A stretch of 52,694 nt of DNA, taken from positions 1 through 52,694 of the forward strand of contig NZ_JAPELY010000006.1 in the NCBI RefSeq assembly GCF_026343295.1, read 5' to 3'. The notes under the pieces are model-generated. The model was not told the origin of the DNA, did not search any database, and worked only from the letters and a program-made list of their open reading frames with translations. A program made the position numbers and the translations under genes. The stretch comes from Streptomyces sp. NBC_00083 (lineage in GTDB: Bacteria; Actinomycetota; Actinomycetes; Streptomycetales; Streptomycetaceae). Shown piece after piece: positions 22,858 through 33,503 of the stretch; the stretch's first letter is position 1; each line of letters opens with the position of its first letter.

Positions 22858-23076
22858 ATGGGGTGGTTCACCCGCGATGAGCCGGAAGAGGTCGTCTTCG
22901 AAGAGGTCGTGGACACGGACGGGACGATCTGGCCCGCGTTCACCGACGACGACGGTGTGCTGTGGATCGACGTGGAAGAGGACGTCGAGGTGACGATCAA
23001 CGGGGCGATCGTCGGCGGTCAGATCCGGGGTGCCGAGGTCGACGGCGACGGCCGGATCTGGATCGACTACGACTGA
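22858..23076 (+). CDS. Small acidic protein, on the opposite strand to its neighbours
   Basis: A protein of 72 residues with ATG at 22858 and GGGAGG upstream. It is strongly acidic and built of short strands (EVVFEEVVDTDGTIWPAFTD, VLWIDVEEDVEVTINGAIVG and GRIWIDYD). The DxDGxIW pattern occurs twice. It is the only plus-strand gene in a 20-kb minus-strand stretch and is divergent from the membrane gene. It could be an acidic DNA-mimic or a small regulator; that is speculation. Confidence 0.6.
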   Translation: MGWFTRDEPEEVVFEEVVDTDGTIWPAFTDDDGVLWIDVEEDVEVTINGAIVGGQIRGAEVDGDGRIWIDYD

Positions 23077-23158
23077 CCGCGAGGCCGGACGGCCTGTCCC
23101 GCACCCGAAGCCCGGCACGAGTGGCGGGTTGTCGGATACGAGGCAGGGCGCCCGGAGT

Positions 23159-23656
23159 TCAGCGGACGTCGTTGCGGGTGCGGGAGAACATCCCGCGCTG
23201 GTTGCTGGTGTTGTTGATCTGCGTGTTCTGCACGACGGGCGCCTCGTACACGTTGTTCGTGACGGCGCTGCGGGCCTTGTTGATCGCGCCGCCAATCGCG
23301 GTGGCGACCATGGCGACGCCCGCAAACGGCAGGGTGACCATGAGGACGCCGTAGAGCGTGACGGAGGCCAGGCCCTGGAGCACGAGCCAGGCCCCGCAGC
23401 CAACCCCGGTGATGCCAGCGCCGACGCCGATGGAGGCCACCGCGATCCCGGCCGCCCACGCGGGCACGATCCGCTTGTCGTCCTGATGGACGGGCGGGGT
23501 GTCGCCGTACGCCGGGACCTCGGATTCGTCGCGGAACGACGTCGGGAACTGCCGCACGGGCGGCGTCTCGGTCTGGAAGGACCGCGTGATGATCCGCTCG
23601 GCTTCGGCCCTGGCTTCGGCGTCGGTGAGCGGGCGGGTGATGTGGTCGAACTCCAC
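23159..23656 (-). CDS. Membrane protein with two adjacent hydrophobic segments
   Basis: A protein of 165 residues from the GTG at 23656. The first 65 residues are soluble and charged (DAEARAEAERIITRSFQTET). Then come IVPAWAAGIAVASIGVGAGI and TLYGVLMVTLPFAGVAMVAT, a hairpin-type membrane domain. The tail is Asn-rich (NNVYEAPVVQNTQINNTSNQ). Such proteins are usual near FtsK/TraB-like genes of actinomycete mobile elements. A strong terminator lies upstream of its start. Confidence 0.65.
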   Translation of the reverse strand: MEFDHITRPLTDAEARAEAERIITRSFQTETPPVRQFPTSFRDESEVPAYGDTPPVHQDDKRIVPAWAAGIAVASIGVGAGITGVGCGAWLVLQGLASVTLYGVLMVTLPFAGVAMVATAIGGAINKARSAVTNNVYEAPVVQNTQINNTSNQRGMFSRTRNDVR

Positions 23657-23685
23657 GGTGATCTCCAGTTCGGGGCAGACGCGGG

Positions 23686-23718
23686 GCGCCCTCCCCGCCG
23701 GATTGGCGGGGAGGGCGC
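23686..23718 (-). terminator. Terminator after the 66-residue gene
   Basis: GCGCCCTCCCCGCC (23686-23699) pairs perfectly with GGCGGGGAGGGCGC (23705-23718). Confidence 0.88.
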
Positions 23719-23741
23719 AGGGGGTGGGGGAGCGGGCGGGG

Positions 23742-23942
23742 CTACTGCTGGTCGGCGGCGTCCTCGAGCGCGGCCGCCGTCGGGTACTGCCAGTGCGGCA
23801 GCGGCCGGCGGCCCTCGGAGCGGACCACCAGGCCGTTACGGCGGCCGGTGCGCAGCAGCTCGTTGACGAGCGCGCGGGCCTCGGGGCTGGCCGCCAGGAC
23901 GTCGGCGGCGTCGTCGACCAGGAGCACCAGGGGGCGGTTCAT
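23742..23942 (-). CDS. Small hypothetical protein (66 residues)
   Basis: ATG at 23942 with AAGGAGG upstream. MNRPLVLLVDDAADVLAASP then ARALVNELLRTGRRNGLVVR. The opening LVLLVDDAADVL recalls a Walker B strand or the first strand of a receiver domain, but the protein is too short for either. It is the last gene of the translocase transcription unit. Confidence 0.55.
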   Translation of the reverse strand: MNRPLVLLVDDAADVLAASPEARALVNELLRTGRRNGLVVRSEGRRPLPHWQYPTAAALEDAADQQ

Positions 23943-23984
23943 CGTCGTGTCCTCCTTCTCGTTTCGGCGGGTTGGGCGGGCTGG

Positions 23985-24173
23985 TCAGAAGCTGCTGATC
24001 CATCCGGTGACGGAGGAGACGGCGCTGGTGATCGTGGGGGCGATGCCGGTGCTGGCGAGGAAGAAGCCGAACAGGGCGACGGCGATGCCCGGCATGATCC
24101 GCTGGTAGCCGGTGCGCACGAGGATGAAGACGATGATGCCGAGGAGCAGGACCAGGGAGATCGACAGGGCCAC
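23985..24173 (-). CDS. Small membrane protein (two segments), SpdB-like position
   Basis: A protein of 62 residues from the GTG at 24173. Two hydrophobic helices (LSISLVLLLGIIVFILV and IMPGIAVALFGFFLASTGIA) with a short polar end. Tiny membrane proteins of this type flank TraB/FtsK genes in Streptomyces plasmids and may assist intramycelial spreading. The link is positional. Confidence 0.65.
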   Translation of the reverse strand: MALSISLVLLLGIIVFILVRTGYQRIMPGIAVALFGFFLASTGIAPTITSAVSSVTGWISSF

Positions 24174-24213
24174 GGGTATCGGTTTCCTTCGGTGAGTGGG
24201 TGGTGGGTGCGGG

Positions 24214-26502
<2,289 letters not shown>

Positions 26503-26581
26503 AGCCTCCGTTCGAGGGCAGGGGCAGCAGGGGCCGCGCCTGGTGTGGGCGCGGTCCCTGCTGCGGTGGGGGTGGGGTGGG

Positions 26582-27031
26582 TCAGCTGCGGCGGCCGGAG
26601 CGCCGGTAGAAGCCGGGCTTGGCCTGCCGGACTCCGGAGCCGTTGGAGGCTTCGTAGCCGGGGCGGTACTCCCGCTCGTGCGCGCCGTTGAAGCCGCGGG
26701 CGTCGGTGTCGACGGCGTCGGCGGCGTTGACCATCTCGCCGGATGCCTCCGCGACGCCGGTGAGGGCGGTGGAGGTGTCCTCGATCATCGAGGTGAACTG
26801 GGGCTCGACTTCGGCCTGGCCGCACATCTCCGACAGGCGCATGGCCGCATTCGCGTTGGCCTGCATGTGGGAGCGGAGCAGGTGCATGCCCTCCTTGAGG
26901 AAGAGGGCGGAGGCGGCGAGCTTGGCGGTCCGGCCCGCGAGGGCGAGGAAGCCGTTGCCGTTGCTGGCGCCGCCGCCGGTGCTGGCGACGCCGTTGTTCA
27001 TGCCCGGAATGGCGGGGAGGTTGTCGCTCAC
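26582..27031 (-). CDS. Hypothetical protein beside the translocase (149 residues)
   Basis: Starts at the GTG at 27031 with GAGGAG 8 nt upstream. The N-terminus is Gly/Asn-rich (NNGVASTGGGASNGNGFLAL), then a helical core (LAASALFLKEGMHLLRSHMQ) and a disordered basic tail ending RRSGRRS. No domain known. It lies directly between the large low-complexity gene and the translocase, so it is probably part of the transfer operon. Confidence 0.65.
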   Translation of the reverse strand: MSDNLPAIPGMNNGVASTGGGASNGNGFLALAGRTAKLAASALFLKEGMHLLRSHMQANANAAMRLSEMCGQAEVEPQFTSMIEDTSTALTGVAEASGEMVNAADAVDTDARGFNGAHEREYRPGYEASNGSGVRQAKPGFYRRSGRRS

Positions 27032-27045
27032 GTGCTGATCTCCTC

Positions 27046-27486
27046 TCAGTTCTCGTTGTGGACGCGGGCGGCGGGCACGAGCAGGCCGGCGTCCTCGGTC
27101 GCCTGCACCAGGGGCCGGTAGGCGTCGAACATCGCGTTCTCCGCGCTCTCGGAGAGCTCCGCGGCCGTCAGGGACTTGATGGCCATCTCGTCGGCCTTGC
27201 GGGCCAGGAGCTCCATGGACTCCGCCAGCTTCGCCATCGCGGCGCCGGTCAGGCGCCCGATGACGTTGTGCGTGGAGCGCAGGTCGGCGGCGAGTTCGTC
27301 CAGCTCGTACCGGATCTGCCGCGCCTTCACGGAGAGCTTGTTGCAGGTCTCGTGCGCCTTGAACGACTGCGCGGTGAGTTCCTCGAGGACGTCGAGCGTG
27401 TCGTCGAGGGTGACCTCGGTCTCGTGCTGCGCGTCCATGTCCGCGACGCTGCCGCTGCCCCACTTCGTCAGCCAGGCGTCACTCAC
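27046..27486 (-). CDS. Possible internal-start product: the C-terminal coiled-coil domain alone
   Basis: GTG at 27486, in frame with the 840-residue gene, has AAGGAG 6 nt upstream and opens VSDAWLTKWGSGSVADMDAQ. The following 120 residues are a regular coiled-coil (DDTLDVLEELTAQSFKAHET and DELAADLRSTHNVIGRLTGA). The neighbour at 27031 opens with a similar MSD-type start. Either the two genes fused, or one frame yields two proteins. Confidence 0.45.
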   Translation of the reverse strand: MSDAWLTKWGSGSVADMDAQHETEVTLDDTLDVLEELTAQSFKAHETCNKLSVKARQIRYELDELAADLRSTHNVIGRLTGAAMAKLAESMELLARKADEMAIKSLTAAELSESAENAMFDAYRPLVQATEDAGLLVPAARVHNEN

Positions 27487-29568
27487 GCTGTTCTCCTTCG
27501 TGCTCGGGGGACCGGCAGCGGGAGTGCCCGCGCCGGACGTGGACGGGCCGGACCCCGGGGAGTCGGCCCGCTCAACCGTGATCGGATCAGCCGGAGCGGA
27601 CACCGCTGTCGCCATGCCCATCGCCTCGAACGGCGACAGGCGCGGCGCGCCGGTGCCCGGCACCGTGCCGCCGCCCGGCGGGGCCGGGGCTGCACCGGCC
27701 CCGGCGACCGCAGCGGCCGGGGCCGGTGCAGCTGCCGGAGGACCGGTCGGTCCCGGAGGCGTGGGCGGTGTGGTCGTGCCGGTCGTCGGCGCCGGGAGGG
27801 GCGCGGGGACCGTGGTGGTCCGCATCCGGGCGCGCTTGCGGGCCCGTGCCTTGGCCGTGGACCAGGGCGTGCGGCGGGTCGGCGCCGTCGCGGCCGGGCC
27901 GGCCGGTGCCTTCGCGGCGGGCCCGGCGGGCGTGGTGCTGCCGGGCTTGGGGGTCTTGGTCTTCGGGCCGGTCTTCTTCTTCGGCTTCCTGACCTTGACC
28001 TTGGTGACGACCGGCGGGCCCATCTTTTTGCGGCGGCGCCTGAGCCGCTTCTCAGCGGTCTCGTGCACCGCCTCGCCGAAGGTGGTCCGGCCCCGGGCCG
28101 CGGACTTCATCGCCCCGAGGACCTTTCGGCTGTACTCCTTGCGGAAGCGCCGGCACTTGCGGCAGCGGCAGTCCTGCTTCACCGACGACGCGAACGTGCC
28201 GTGCGCGATGCCCGGAGTGAGCGTGAGCTTCTTGCCCTTGCGGGACTTCCCGCCCGGGGTCTTGGGCACCGAGGCCGGGCCGGTCCCGCCCTTGCCGGAG
28301 CGGGTCTTGCCCTTCCCGCGCTTGCTGCCGGGTGCCGTGGTGCCCGCGCCGCTGCTGCCCTTCCCCTTCGGCTTCGTCTTGGGGCCGGTGCCGGAGGTGG
28401 TGGTGCCGGGCTTCTTGCGCAGGATCCCGGACGGGCCGGTCGTACCGCGCGGCGACTTCTTCGTCCCGCCCTTCGGGCCGGTCCCCGTGCCCTTGCCGGT
28501 GCCGGGGCCCGTCGTCTTGCCGGTTCCCGTTCCGGAGCCCGGTCCGCGCTTCTTGGCCGGACCGCCGGACGAACCGCCGGCCCCGGCCCCGGTGCTGCCG
28601 GGGCCACGCTTGCGGTTCGTGGTGGAGCCGCCGCCGGAGGAGCCGGACCCGCCGCCGCTGCCGGGGCCGCGGTTCTTCCTGCCGCCTCCGCCGCCGCTGG
28701 AGCCTCCCGAACCGCCCGATCCACCGGACGATCCGGGACCGCGGTTCTTCTTGAGGCTGTGGCCGCCACCCTGCGAGTTGCGCTTGAGCGGGGTGATCCC
28801 GGAGCCGTTCTTGGGCGAGGTGGTGCGGCCTCCGCCGCCGCCCGAGCCGGAGCCCGGACCGCGTCCGCGCCCGCCGCCCGAGCCGCCGCCGGAACCGCTG
28901 GGCGACCGGGTCGATGACCCGCCGCGCCCCCGGCCTCCCGAGCCGCTGAACGACCCGCTGCCGCCTCGCCCGGACCTGCCCGGACCAGCGCCGCCGGAGC
29001 GGCCTCCCGGGCCGCCAGGACCGCGCTGGAGGGACTTGCGGCCGTACTCGTGGCTGGGCTGCACCTGCTTCTTCGAACCGCCCCCGGAGGAGCCGTCCTT
29101 GGCCGTGCTCGCGGTCTTCGCGACCGCCTCACGCTGCTCCCGGTTGGCCCGGCCCGTCGCGACGGCGGAGTGGATGCCGCGCATGGCCGCCAGCGACACC
29201 GCGAGGATCGCCGCCAGGGACAGCGAGCCCAGGCGCGGCGCGGCGGCCGGCTGCCCGGCCTCGGACCGGAACGTCGCCGGGACCATCGCGCCCGCCGGAG
29301 CGGGGGCCGTGGTGGTCCCCGAGTCGGCGGTGAATGGGGCCCCGAGACCGGGTTCAGGCAGGGCCGCGATCGTGTCCAGAGGAGAGGTTCGCGTCGCGGG
29401 TGCAAACGCTTCGGGGGCGTCTGCGGGTACCGGGGAGACGTCGGCGGGGGCCGCGAACGGCACGTCGGCCGGGGCCGGACCGGGCGTCTCCGCAGGGGGC
29501 TCAGCAGGGGCCGTGTAGCCCACGCGGGGGAAGTGGATCAAGTTGTTGGGGCCGTCGTCGTCGGCCAT
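27046..29568 (-). CDS. Very large Gly/Ser/Pro/Lys-rich protein with a C-terminal coiled coil
   Basis: A protein of 840 residues from the ATG at 29568 (MADDDGPNNLIHFPRVGYTA), with GAGGGAG upstream. Regions: acidic/Pro N-terminus (~1-110); one membrane helix (LGSLSLAAILAVSLAAMRGI); about 300 residues of Gly/Ser/Arg repeats with at least five RGPGS units; a Lys-rich tract; a Cys cluster (DCRCRKCRRFRKEYSRKVLG); an Ala/Pro linker; and a coiled-coil of ~145 residues. The membrane anchor plus long basic disordered arm could bind DNA or the cell wall. No family is recognised. In-frame GTG at 27486, preceded by AAGGAG at 6 nt, may start a second product of 146 residues. Confidence 0.75.
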   Translation of the reverse strand: MADDDGPNNLIHFPRVGYTAPAEPPAETPGPAPADVPFAAPADVSPVPADAPEAFAPATRTSPLDTIAALPEPGLGAPFTADSGTTTAPAPAGAMVPATFRSEAGQPAAAPRLGSLSLAAILAVSLAAMRGIHSAVATGRANREQREAVAKTASTAKDGSSGGGSKKQVQPSHEYGRKSLQRGPGGPGGRSGGAGPGRSGRGGSGSFSGSGGRGRGGSSTRSPSGSGGGSGGGRGRGPGSGSGGGGGRTTSPKNGSGITPLKRNSQGGGHSLKKNRGPGSSGGSGGSGGSSGGGGGRKNRGPGSGGGSGSSGGGSTTNRKRGPGSTGAGAGGSSGGPAKKRGPGSGTGTGKTTGPGTGKGTGTGPKGGTKKSPRGTTGPSGILRKKPGTTTSGTGPKTKPKGKGSSGAGTTAPGSKRGKGKTRSGKGGTGPASVPKTPGGKSRKGKKLTLTPGIAHGTFASSVKQDCRCRKCRRFRKEYSRKVLGAMKSAARGRTTFGEAVHETAEKRLRRRRKKMGPPVVTKVKVRKPKKKTGPKTKTPKPGSTTPAGPAAKAPAGPAATAPTRRTPWSTAKARARKRARMRTTTVPAPLPAPTTGTTTPPTPPGPTGPPAAAPAPAAAVAGAGAAPAPPGGGTVPGTGAPRLSPFEAMGMATAVSAPADPITVERADSPGSGPSTSGAGTPAAGPPSTKENSVSDAWLTKWGSGSVADMDAQHETEVTLDDTLDVLEELTAQSFKAHETCNKLSVKARQIRYELDELAADLRSTHNVIGRLTGAAMAKLAESMELLARKADEMAIKSLTAAELSESAENAMFDAYRPLVQATEDAGLLVPAARVHNEN

Positions 29569-29599
29569 GACGTCTCCCTCTCGGAGTTGACAGACGGTC

Positions 29600-29660
29600 A
29601 CCGCCTGGGGCACCCTCGCGCGCGCACGACACGCGCGCGCCTTGGGGTGCTCCAGGCGGT
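29600..29660 (-). terminator. Long hairpin upstream of the low-complexity gene
   Basis: ACCGCCTGGGGCACCC (29600-29615) pairs with GGGTGCTCCAGGCGGT (29645-29660) with one mismatch, around an inner CGCGCG stem. Confidence 0.8.
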
Positions 29661-29691
29661 GGGGAGGAGGCGGTGAAGAAGAAGAACTTCG

Positions 29692-29895
29692 TCACCCTCC
29701 GTTGTTCTTGTAGAAGTCGTGCAGCGTGGCGGTGAGCTTGCGCCACACGTCCGGCTTGCCGTCGCGTTCGGCCTGGCGGGCCAGGGTCCGGCACGCGTCG
29801 TACCAGACCCCGGCCCGCTCCTTCTCGGTCTCCGCCTCCGCGATCCGCCCGTTCCAGTGCTTCGCACGGTTTTGCGTCTGCCGAGGCGTCGTCAC
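29692..29895 (-). CDS. Small basic hypothetical protein (67 residues)
   Basis: GTG at 29895 overlaps the upstream stop by 4 nt. Helical and charged: QNRAKHWNGRIAEAETEKER, then VWYDACRTLARQAERDG and KLTATLHDFYKNNGG. No domain. It is coupled to the 182-residue gene. Confidence 0.65.
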   Translation of the reverse strand: MTTPRQTQNRAKHWNGRIAEAETEKERAGVWYDACRTLARQAERDGKPDVWRKLTATLHDFYKNNGG

Positions 29896-30440
29896 CCCTG
29901 CTCTCCCTTCGCGAAGTAGTCGTTGATCGAGCTGGTCGGCCGCTCACCACCGGCCGCCATCGGCCACTGGTTCCAGGGGTTGTCCGGGGCCACGAACTCC
30001 GCCGGCCTCGCCTGCGGGACCGCGCCCGGGGCCTGCTCCTGGGGGGTGTTGAGCGCGGTCACCGTCTTGTTCAGCGAGCTCGCGACGGCCGCGCCGACGG
30101 CGGCCTGGCGGCCGTTCTTGCGCTCCAGCTTCTTGGCCTCCGCGACCGCCCGGCGCTGCGGGAGCTCCAGGACCTCGTTGACGTAAGTCGCGTACAGGGC
30201 CTCCGCCTTGCTCGCGGCCTCGCCGGACGCCTTCTGCATGGCCCTGAGCTGCCGCGACACCTTCCAGGCGCGCAGCTTCTTGGCCATCCAGCGGTCGCCC
30301 TCGATCGGCGTCTGCTCCAGGCGCCGGCGCACGATGTCGGCGATCTGCCCGTACTGCTGGGCATCGCGAACGTGCTGGTCGCGGACGGTGGCGGTGAAGG
30401 CCCGAAGGCCCTCATCCGTGAACAGTGCGTTGATATCCAT
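29892..30440 (-). CDS. Hypothetical helical protein (182 residues)
   Basis: ATG at 30440 with AAGGAGA 10 nt upstream. Long charged helices (RDQHVRDAQQYGQIADIVRR, KSKAEALYATYVNEVLELPQ-like pattern) and a flexible tail (PQARPAEFVAPDNPWNQWP). It is coupled to the following small gene. It may be cytoplasmic scaffolding for the transfer apparatus, judged by location only. Confidence 0.65.
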   Translation of the reverse strand: MDINALFTDEGLRAFTATVRDQHVRDAQQYGQIADIVRRRLEQTPIEGDRWMAKKLRAWKVSRQLRAMQKASGEAASKAEALYATYVNEVLELPQRRAVAEAKKLERKNGRQAAVGAAVASSLNKTVTALNTPQEQAPGAVPQARPAEFVAPDNPWNQWPMAAGGERPTSSINDYFAKGEQG

Positions 30441-30577
30441 GAGGTGGGGATCTCCTTCTCGGGGCGGGGGCGATCTGGGAGGCTTTGTCGTGGCGTTTCG
30501 GCGCCTTCACCGCGCTCCCGAGGCGCTGACTTCGTCTCGGGGGCCGGTGGAACCGTCGAACTCGCGGTTCGTGCAGG

Positions 30578-32308
30578 TCACTGCTCCGGGCGGTATCCGC
30601 CGGCGAGCAGCTCGGCTGCCTCCTGGCGGTACTCGGAGGCGGTGCCGGGGGAGGTGACCGCCAGCTCGTGCTGGATGTCGGCCAGCGGCAGCCGGTCGGC
30701 GTCGCCACCGGCCGCGAGGATCATCCGGGCGACCCTGCGGACCGCCCGCTCGCGCGGCTTGAGCTTCGCGACGTCCTCGGCTTCGACCGCGCGCCGCTCG
30801 ATTTCGGCAGCGGCCCGACGCGTTTCGGCAGCAGCCCGCTCGACTTCGGCGGCCTCCTTCTGGGAGCGCGCGATGTCGGCGAGAGCGTCCGCCTGGCGGC
30901 GGTCCTCCTCAGCCTTCTTGCGGTTGGCTTCGGCAGTGGCGCGCCGCGTTTCGGCAGCAACCCGCTCCGTTTCGGCAGCGACCCGATCGGCTTCGGCAGC
31001 GGCCTTGCGGGCTTCGGCGATGGTCCGGGTCTCGACCGCCTGGGCCTCAGCCGCGGCGACCCGGTCGGCCTCCGCCGCGAGCTTCCGCTTCTCGGCTGCC
31101 TGGCGCTCCAGCTCGGCTGCGCGCAGGTCCGCTTCCGCCTCAGCCTCGCGCTCCTGGGCCTCCTTGCGCGCCGCCTCCGCCTCGCGGGTGCGGGCTTCGG
31201 CGATCACCGCGTTGTCGAGGGCCTGTTCCTCCAGCTCAGCGGCCCGCTCTGCGGCGCTGACCTGGGCACGAGCGTGAGCGCGGGCCTGGCCGGTCTGGCC
31301 GTCGATCTCGGCACGGACCGTCTCCACCTCGCCCTTGGCGCGCAGGCGCTCGGACTCGGCCTTGGACTGGGCGACCTCGCTGCGGGTCTCCGCGTCCAGG
31401 CGCCGCCGCTCGGCTTCCTCCTCACGCTCCTGAGCTGCCCGTTCCTGCTCATCGGGCATGGCCAGGGCCTGGGCGACGGTGTAGCCGTACGGGGCCATCT
31501 TCATCGGCAGCAGCTCATCCTCGCTGGCCTTGGAGATGTCACCGCCCTCGTACTTGCGCTTGAGCCACTGCTCGTAGGCGATGAGCTCCTGGTCGCGGCG
31601 GATCATCTCCGGGTAGGAGGTGACGCCCCACAGCCGCATCCGGCGGAAGATCCGGGCCGTCGCGACGGGGGCGAGCACCCACCGCAGCCACGGGATCGAG
31701 TCGCGTTCGGCCTGGTCGGGCCGGACGATGCGGTCGATCGCGGTACGCCCGAGCTCCACCACCGTGATGAAGAGGATCGGGACGACGCCGTGGGCGCCGG
31801 CGGCGACGTAGTCCAGCAGCTTCCAGGCCCCTTCCGGGGCGCCGGAGGCGGCGTTGAGGACGACTGTCGCGCTGGTCAGCAGCCACACCGGGTAGCGAAT
31901 CCAGCTGATGGGGCGCTTGAGCCAGGCCATCAGGAGGTCGACGGCGATCATGACCATGATGCCGACGTCGACGCCGACCGCGAACAGCTGGCCCTTGCCG
32001 AGCGACTCGAAGCGGAGCTGCTCGAACGCGAAGACCGCGACGTGCTCGAAGGAGAGGTACAGGCCGATGCCCGCGAGCACGAGCGCGGCGATCACGATCG
32101 CACCGGCCGCCCACTTCTGAGTTCCGGTCAGCGGGCCCGGGGAGTGCTTCGTTCCGGTTCCGCTTTCCGTCTCCGAAACGAACTCAGCCGCGTCCGAAAC
32201 GGTGCTGGGTGTCTGCGAAACCGGCGTGGACGTTCCCGAAACGGCGGCCGGTGAAGCCGAGTCGGAGTCGGGTTCAGCCGCGGTGCGCGGCCAGTCGGTG
32301 ATGGTCAT
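30578..32308 (-). CDS. DUF2637 membrane protein with long coiled coil, Spd-like
   Basis: A protein of 576 residues from the ATG at 32308, GGAGG 6 nt upstream. N-terminal 55 residues are Ser/Thr-rich with a 7-residue VSxTxxx repeat. Then four membrane segments of the DUF2637 domain (WAAGAIVIAALVLAGIGLYL, VGVDVGIMVMIAVDLLMAW, PVWLLTSATVVLNAASG and GVVPILFITVVELGRTA). Then about 250 residues of Ala/Glu/Arg coiled coil, and a small C-terminal winged-helix-like domain (LPLADIQHELAVTSPGTASE). DUF2637 proteins are plasmid spread or transfer factors of Streptomyces, which matches the neighbourhood. Confidence 0.85.
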   Translation of the reverse strand: MTITDWPRTAAEPDSDSASPAAVSGTSTPVSQTPSTVSDAAEFVSETESGTGTKHSPGPLTGTQKWAAGAIVIAALVLAGIGLYLSFEHVAVFAFEQLRFESLGKGQLFAVGVDVGIMVMIAVDLLMAWLKRPISWIRYPVWLLTSATVVLNAASGAPEGAWKLLDYVAAGAHGVVPILFITVVELGRTAIDRIVRPDQAERDSIPWLRWVLAPVATARIFRRMRLWGVTSYPEMIRRDQELIAYEQWLKRKYEGGDISKASEDELLPMKMAPYGYTVAQALAMPDEQERAAQEREEEAERRRLDAETRSEVAQSKAESERLRAKGEVETVRAEIDGQTGQARAHARAQVSAAERAAELEEQALDNAVIAEARTREAEAARKEAQEREAEAEADLRAAELERQAAEKRKLAAEADRVAAAEAQAVETRTIAEARKAAAEADRVAAETERVAAETRRATAEANRKKAEEDRRQADALADIARSQKEAAEVERAAAETRRAAAEIERRAVEAEDVAKLKPRERAVRRVARMILAAGGDADRLPLADIQHELAVTSPGTASEYRQEAAELLAGGYRPEQ

Positions 32309-32391
32309 GAGTGCCTCCGGAGGGGGTCGTTCAGGGCGTACGCGAAACGGCGGGGGCTGCTCCCGAAACGCGGTGAGGCGTTCCCGAAGCG
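32173..32391. repeat. CCGAAACG motif phased at 21 bp
   Basis: CCGAAACG or one-base variants start at 32173, 32194, 32215 and 32236 (inside the DUF2637 gene, encoding the VSxT repeat) and again at 32342, 32363 and 32384 in the untranslated region upstream of its ATG. All steps within each block are 21 bp, two helical turns. More scattered GCGAA units follow to 32543. Confidence 0.6.
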
Positions 32392-32548
32392 GCTCTTGGT
32401 GCGGATGGTTGCTTGCGAACCGGACACCGGCTCTACCCGCTCCGGGCGCGCGAAAAGGCCGGCTGCCCGGGGGGCGGGCGGCCGTACTCGCGAAGTGCTG
32501 CGGGGCGGTCTCGAAACTGGGAACGGCTCCCGCCGGGCGGGCGCGAAG

Positions 32549-32908
32549 TCAGCTCGTGTGGAGCTGCGCGCCGTGGCGCCGGAGGTCGTCGGTGGTGATG
32601 CCGTAGATCCGGCACTTGTCGATCAGCGGCTTGAGCGCGGTGCCGCCGGCGAGCGCCTCGGGCGATCCCACGCCGAACAGCTTCTCGGTGTTCAGCAGGT
32701 CGTTGATCGCGGTCGCGGTGCGGGCGGCGTGCCGCTCGACACGGCCCTCGCCCACCCACTCCTCCGCGATGACGTGGAGGGTGGTGCGCCAGCTGCCGTT
32801 GTAGTCGTCGGGGTCGATCGGCGGGATGTCGCTGCCGAAGATCGCGAACGCGGCGGCCTTGGCGGCGGCTTCCGTGCCGGGCTGGAGCGGGGTGATCGTC
32901 GTGGCCAT
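32549..32908 (-). CDS. Hypothetical protein (119 residues)
   Basis: ATG at 32908 with GAGGGAG upstream. MATTITPLQPGTEAAAKAAA then NGSWRTTLHVIAEEWVGEGR and KPLIDKCRIYGITTDDLRRH. Helical; no domain recognised. It lies between whiB and the DUF2637 gene. The 240-bp gap after it holds the phased CGAAAC units. Confidence 0.65.
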   Translation of the reverse strand: MATTITPLQPGTEAAAKAAAFAIFGSDIPPIDPDDYNGSWRTTLHVIAEEWVGEGRVERHAARTATAINDLLNTEKLFGVGSPEALAGGTALKPLIDKCRIYGITTDDLRRHGAQLHTS

Positions 32909-33018
32909 GGGGGCTCCCTCGACTGTCGGTCCGGGCTGTCCGGCTCCCCGTCACCGCCCGTCCCGGCCGCCGTGGTGCAGCGGTCGGTGCGAGCGGATCA
33001 GGCAACCGTCAGAACGGA

Positions 33019-33318
33019 TCAGGCAGAACGACGGCGGGCGGCCCGGCGCTTCATGCGGCGGCGCTCGGGCTCGGACAGCCCGCCCCACACACCGGCGGTC
33101 TCGCCGCGCTCCAGGGCGCCCTGGAGGCAGCTCTCCATCAGCGGGCAGCGGCGGCAGACAGCCTTGGCTTCCTCGACCTGGAGCAGGGCCGGGCCCGTGT
33201 CGCCGATCGGGAAGAACAGCTCGGGGTCTTCGTTCTCGCACGCCGGGCGGGGCCGGGCAGGTGCGACGGCGGTGGAGACGGCGCCGTAGTACGGGGTGCG
33301 TACGATGGAGCGGTTCAT
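33019..33318 (-). CDS. WhiB-family transcription factor
   Basis: A protein of 99 residues with the four iron-sulfur cysteines at 27, 55, 58 and 64 (C...CRRCPLMESC), the GVWGG turn at 76-80 and a basic tail (RRRMKRRAARRRS) that binds DNA. Wbl proteins hold a [4Fe-4S] cluster and act with a sigma factor in redox, developmental or resistance control. The ATG has GGGAGG upstream. It is likely a regulator of the transfer region or host development; plasmid-borne wbl genes are known on large Streptomyces plasmids. Confidence 0.96.
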   Translation of the reverse strand: MNRSIVRTPYYGAVSTAVAPARPRPACENEDPELFFPIGDTGPALLQVEEAKAVCRRCPLMESCLQGALERGETAGVWGGLSEPERRRMKRRAARRRSA

Positions 33319-33503
33319 CAGGGCCTCCCAGAAGGTCCAGTGCAGGAGATAGCCCCGGGGCGGCCACCCTGGGGCTGTTCTGTGTCGGCGGCCGTACGGC
33401 CGGAGCGGGGGAGCTCCCGGCGCTCTCCGCCGGCCCCGGCCGGGAAGGCACGGGGACGACGGGCAGGGCCGGGGTCAGCGCTGCTGGTTGGACTGCCGGA
33501 TGT

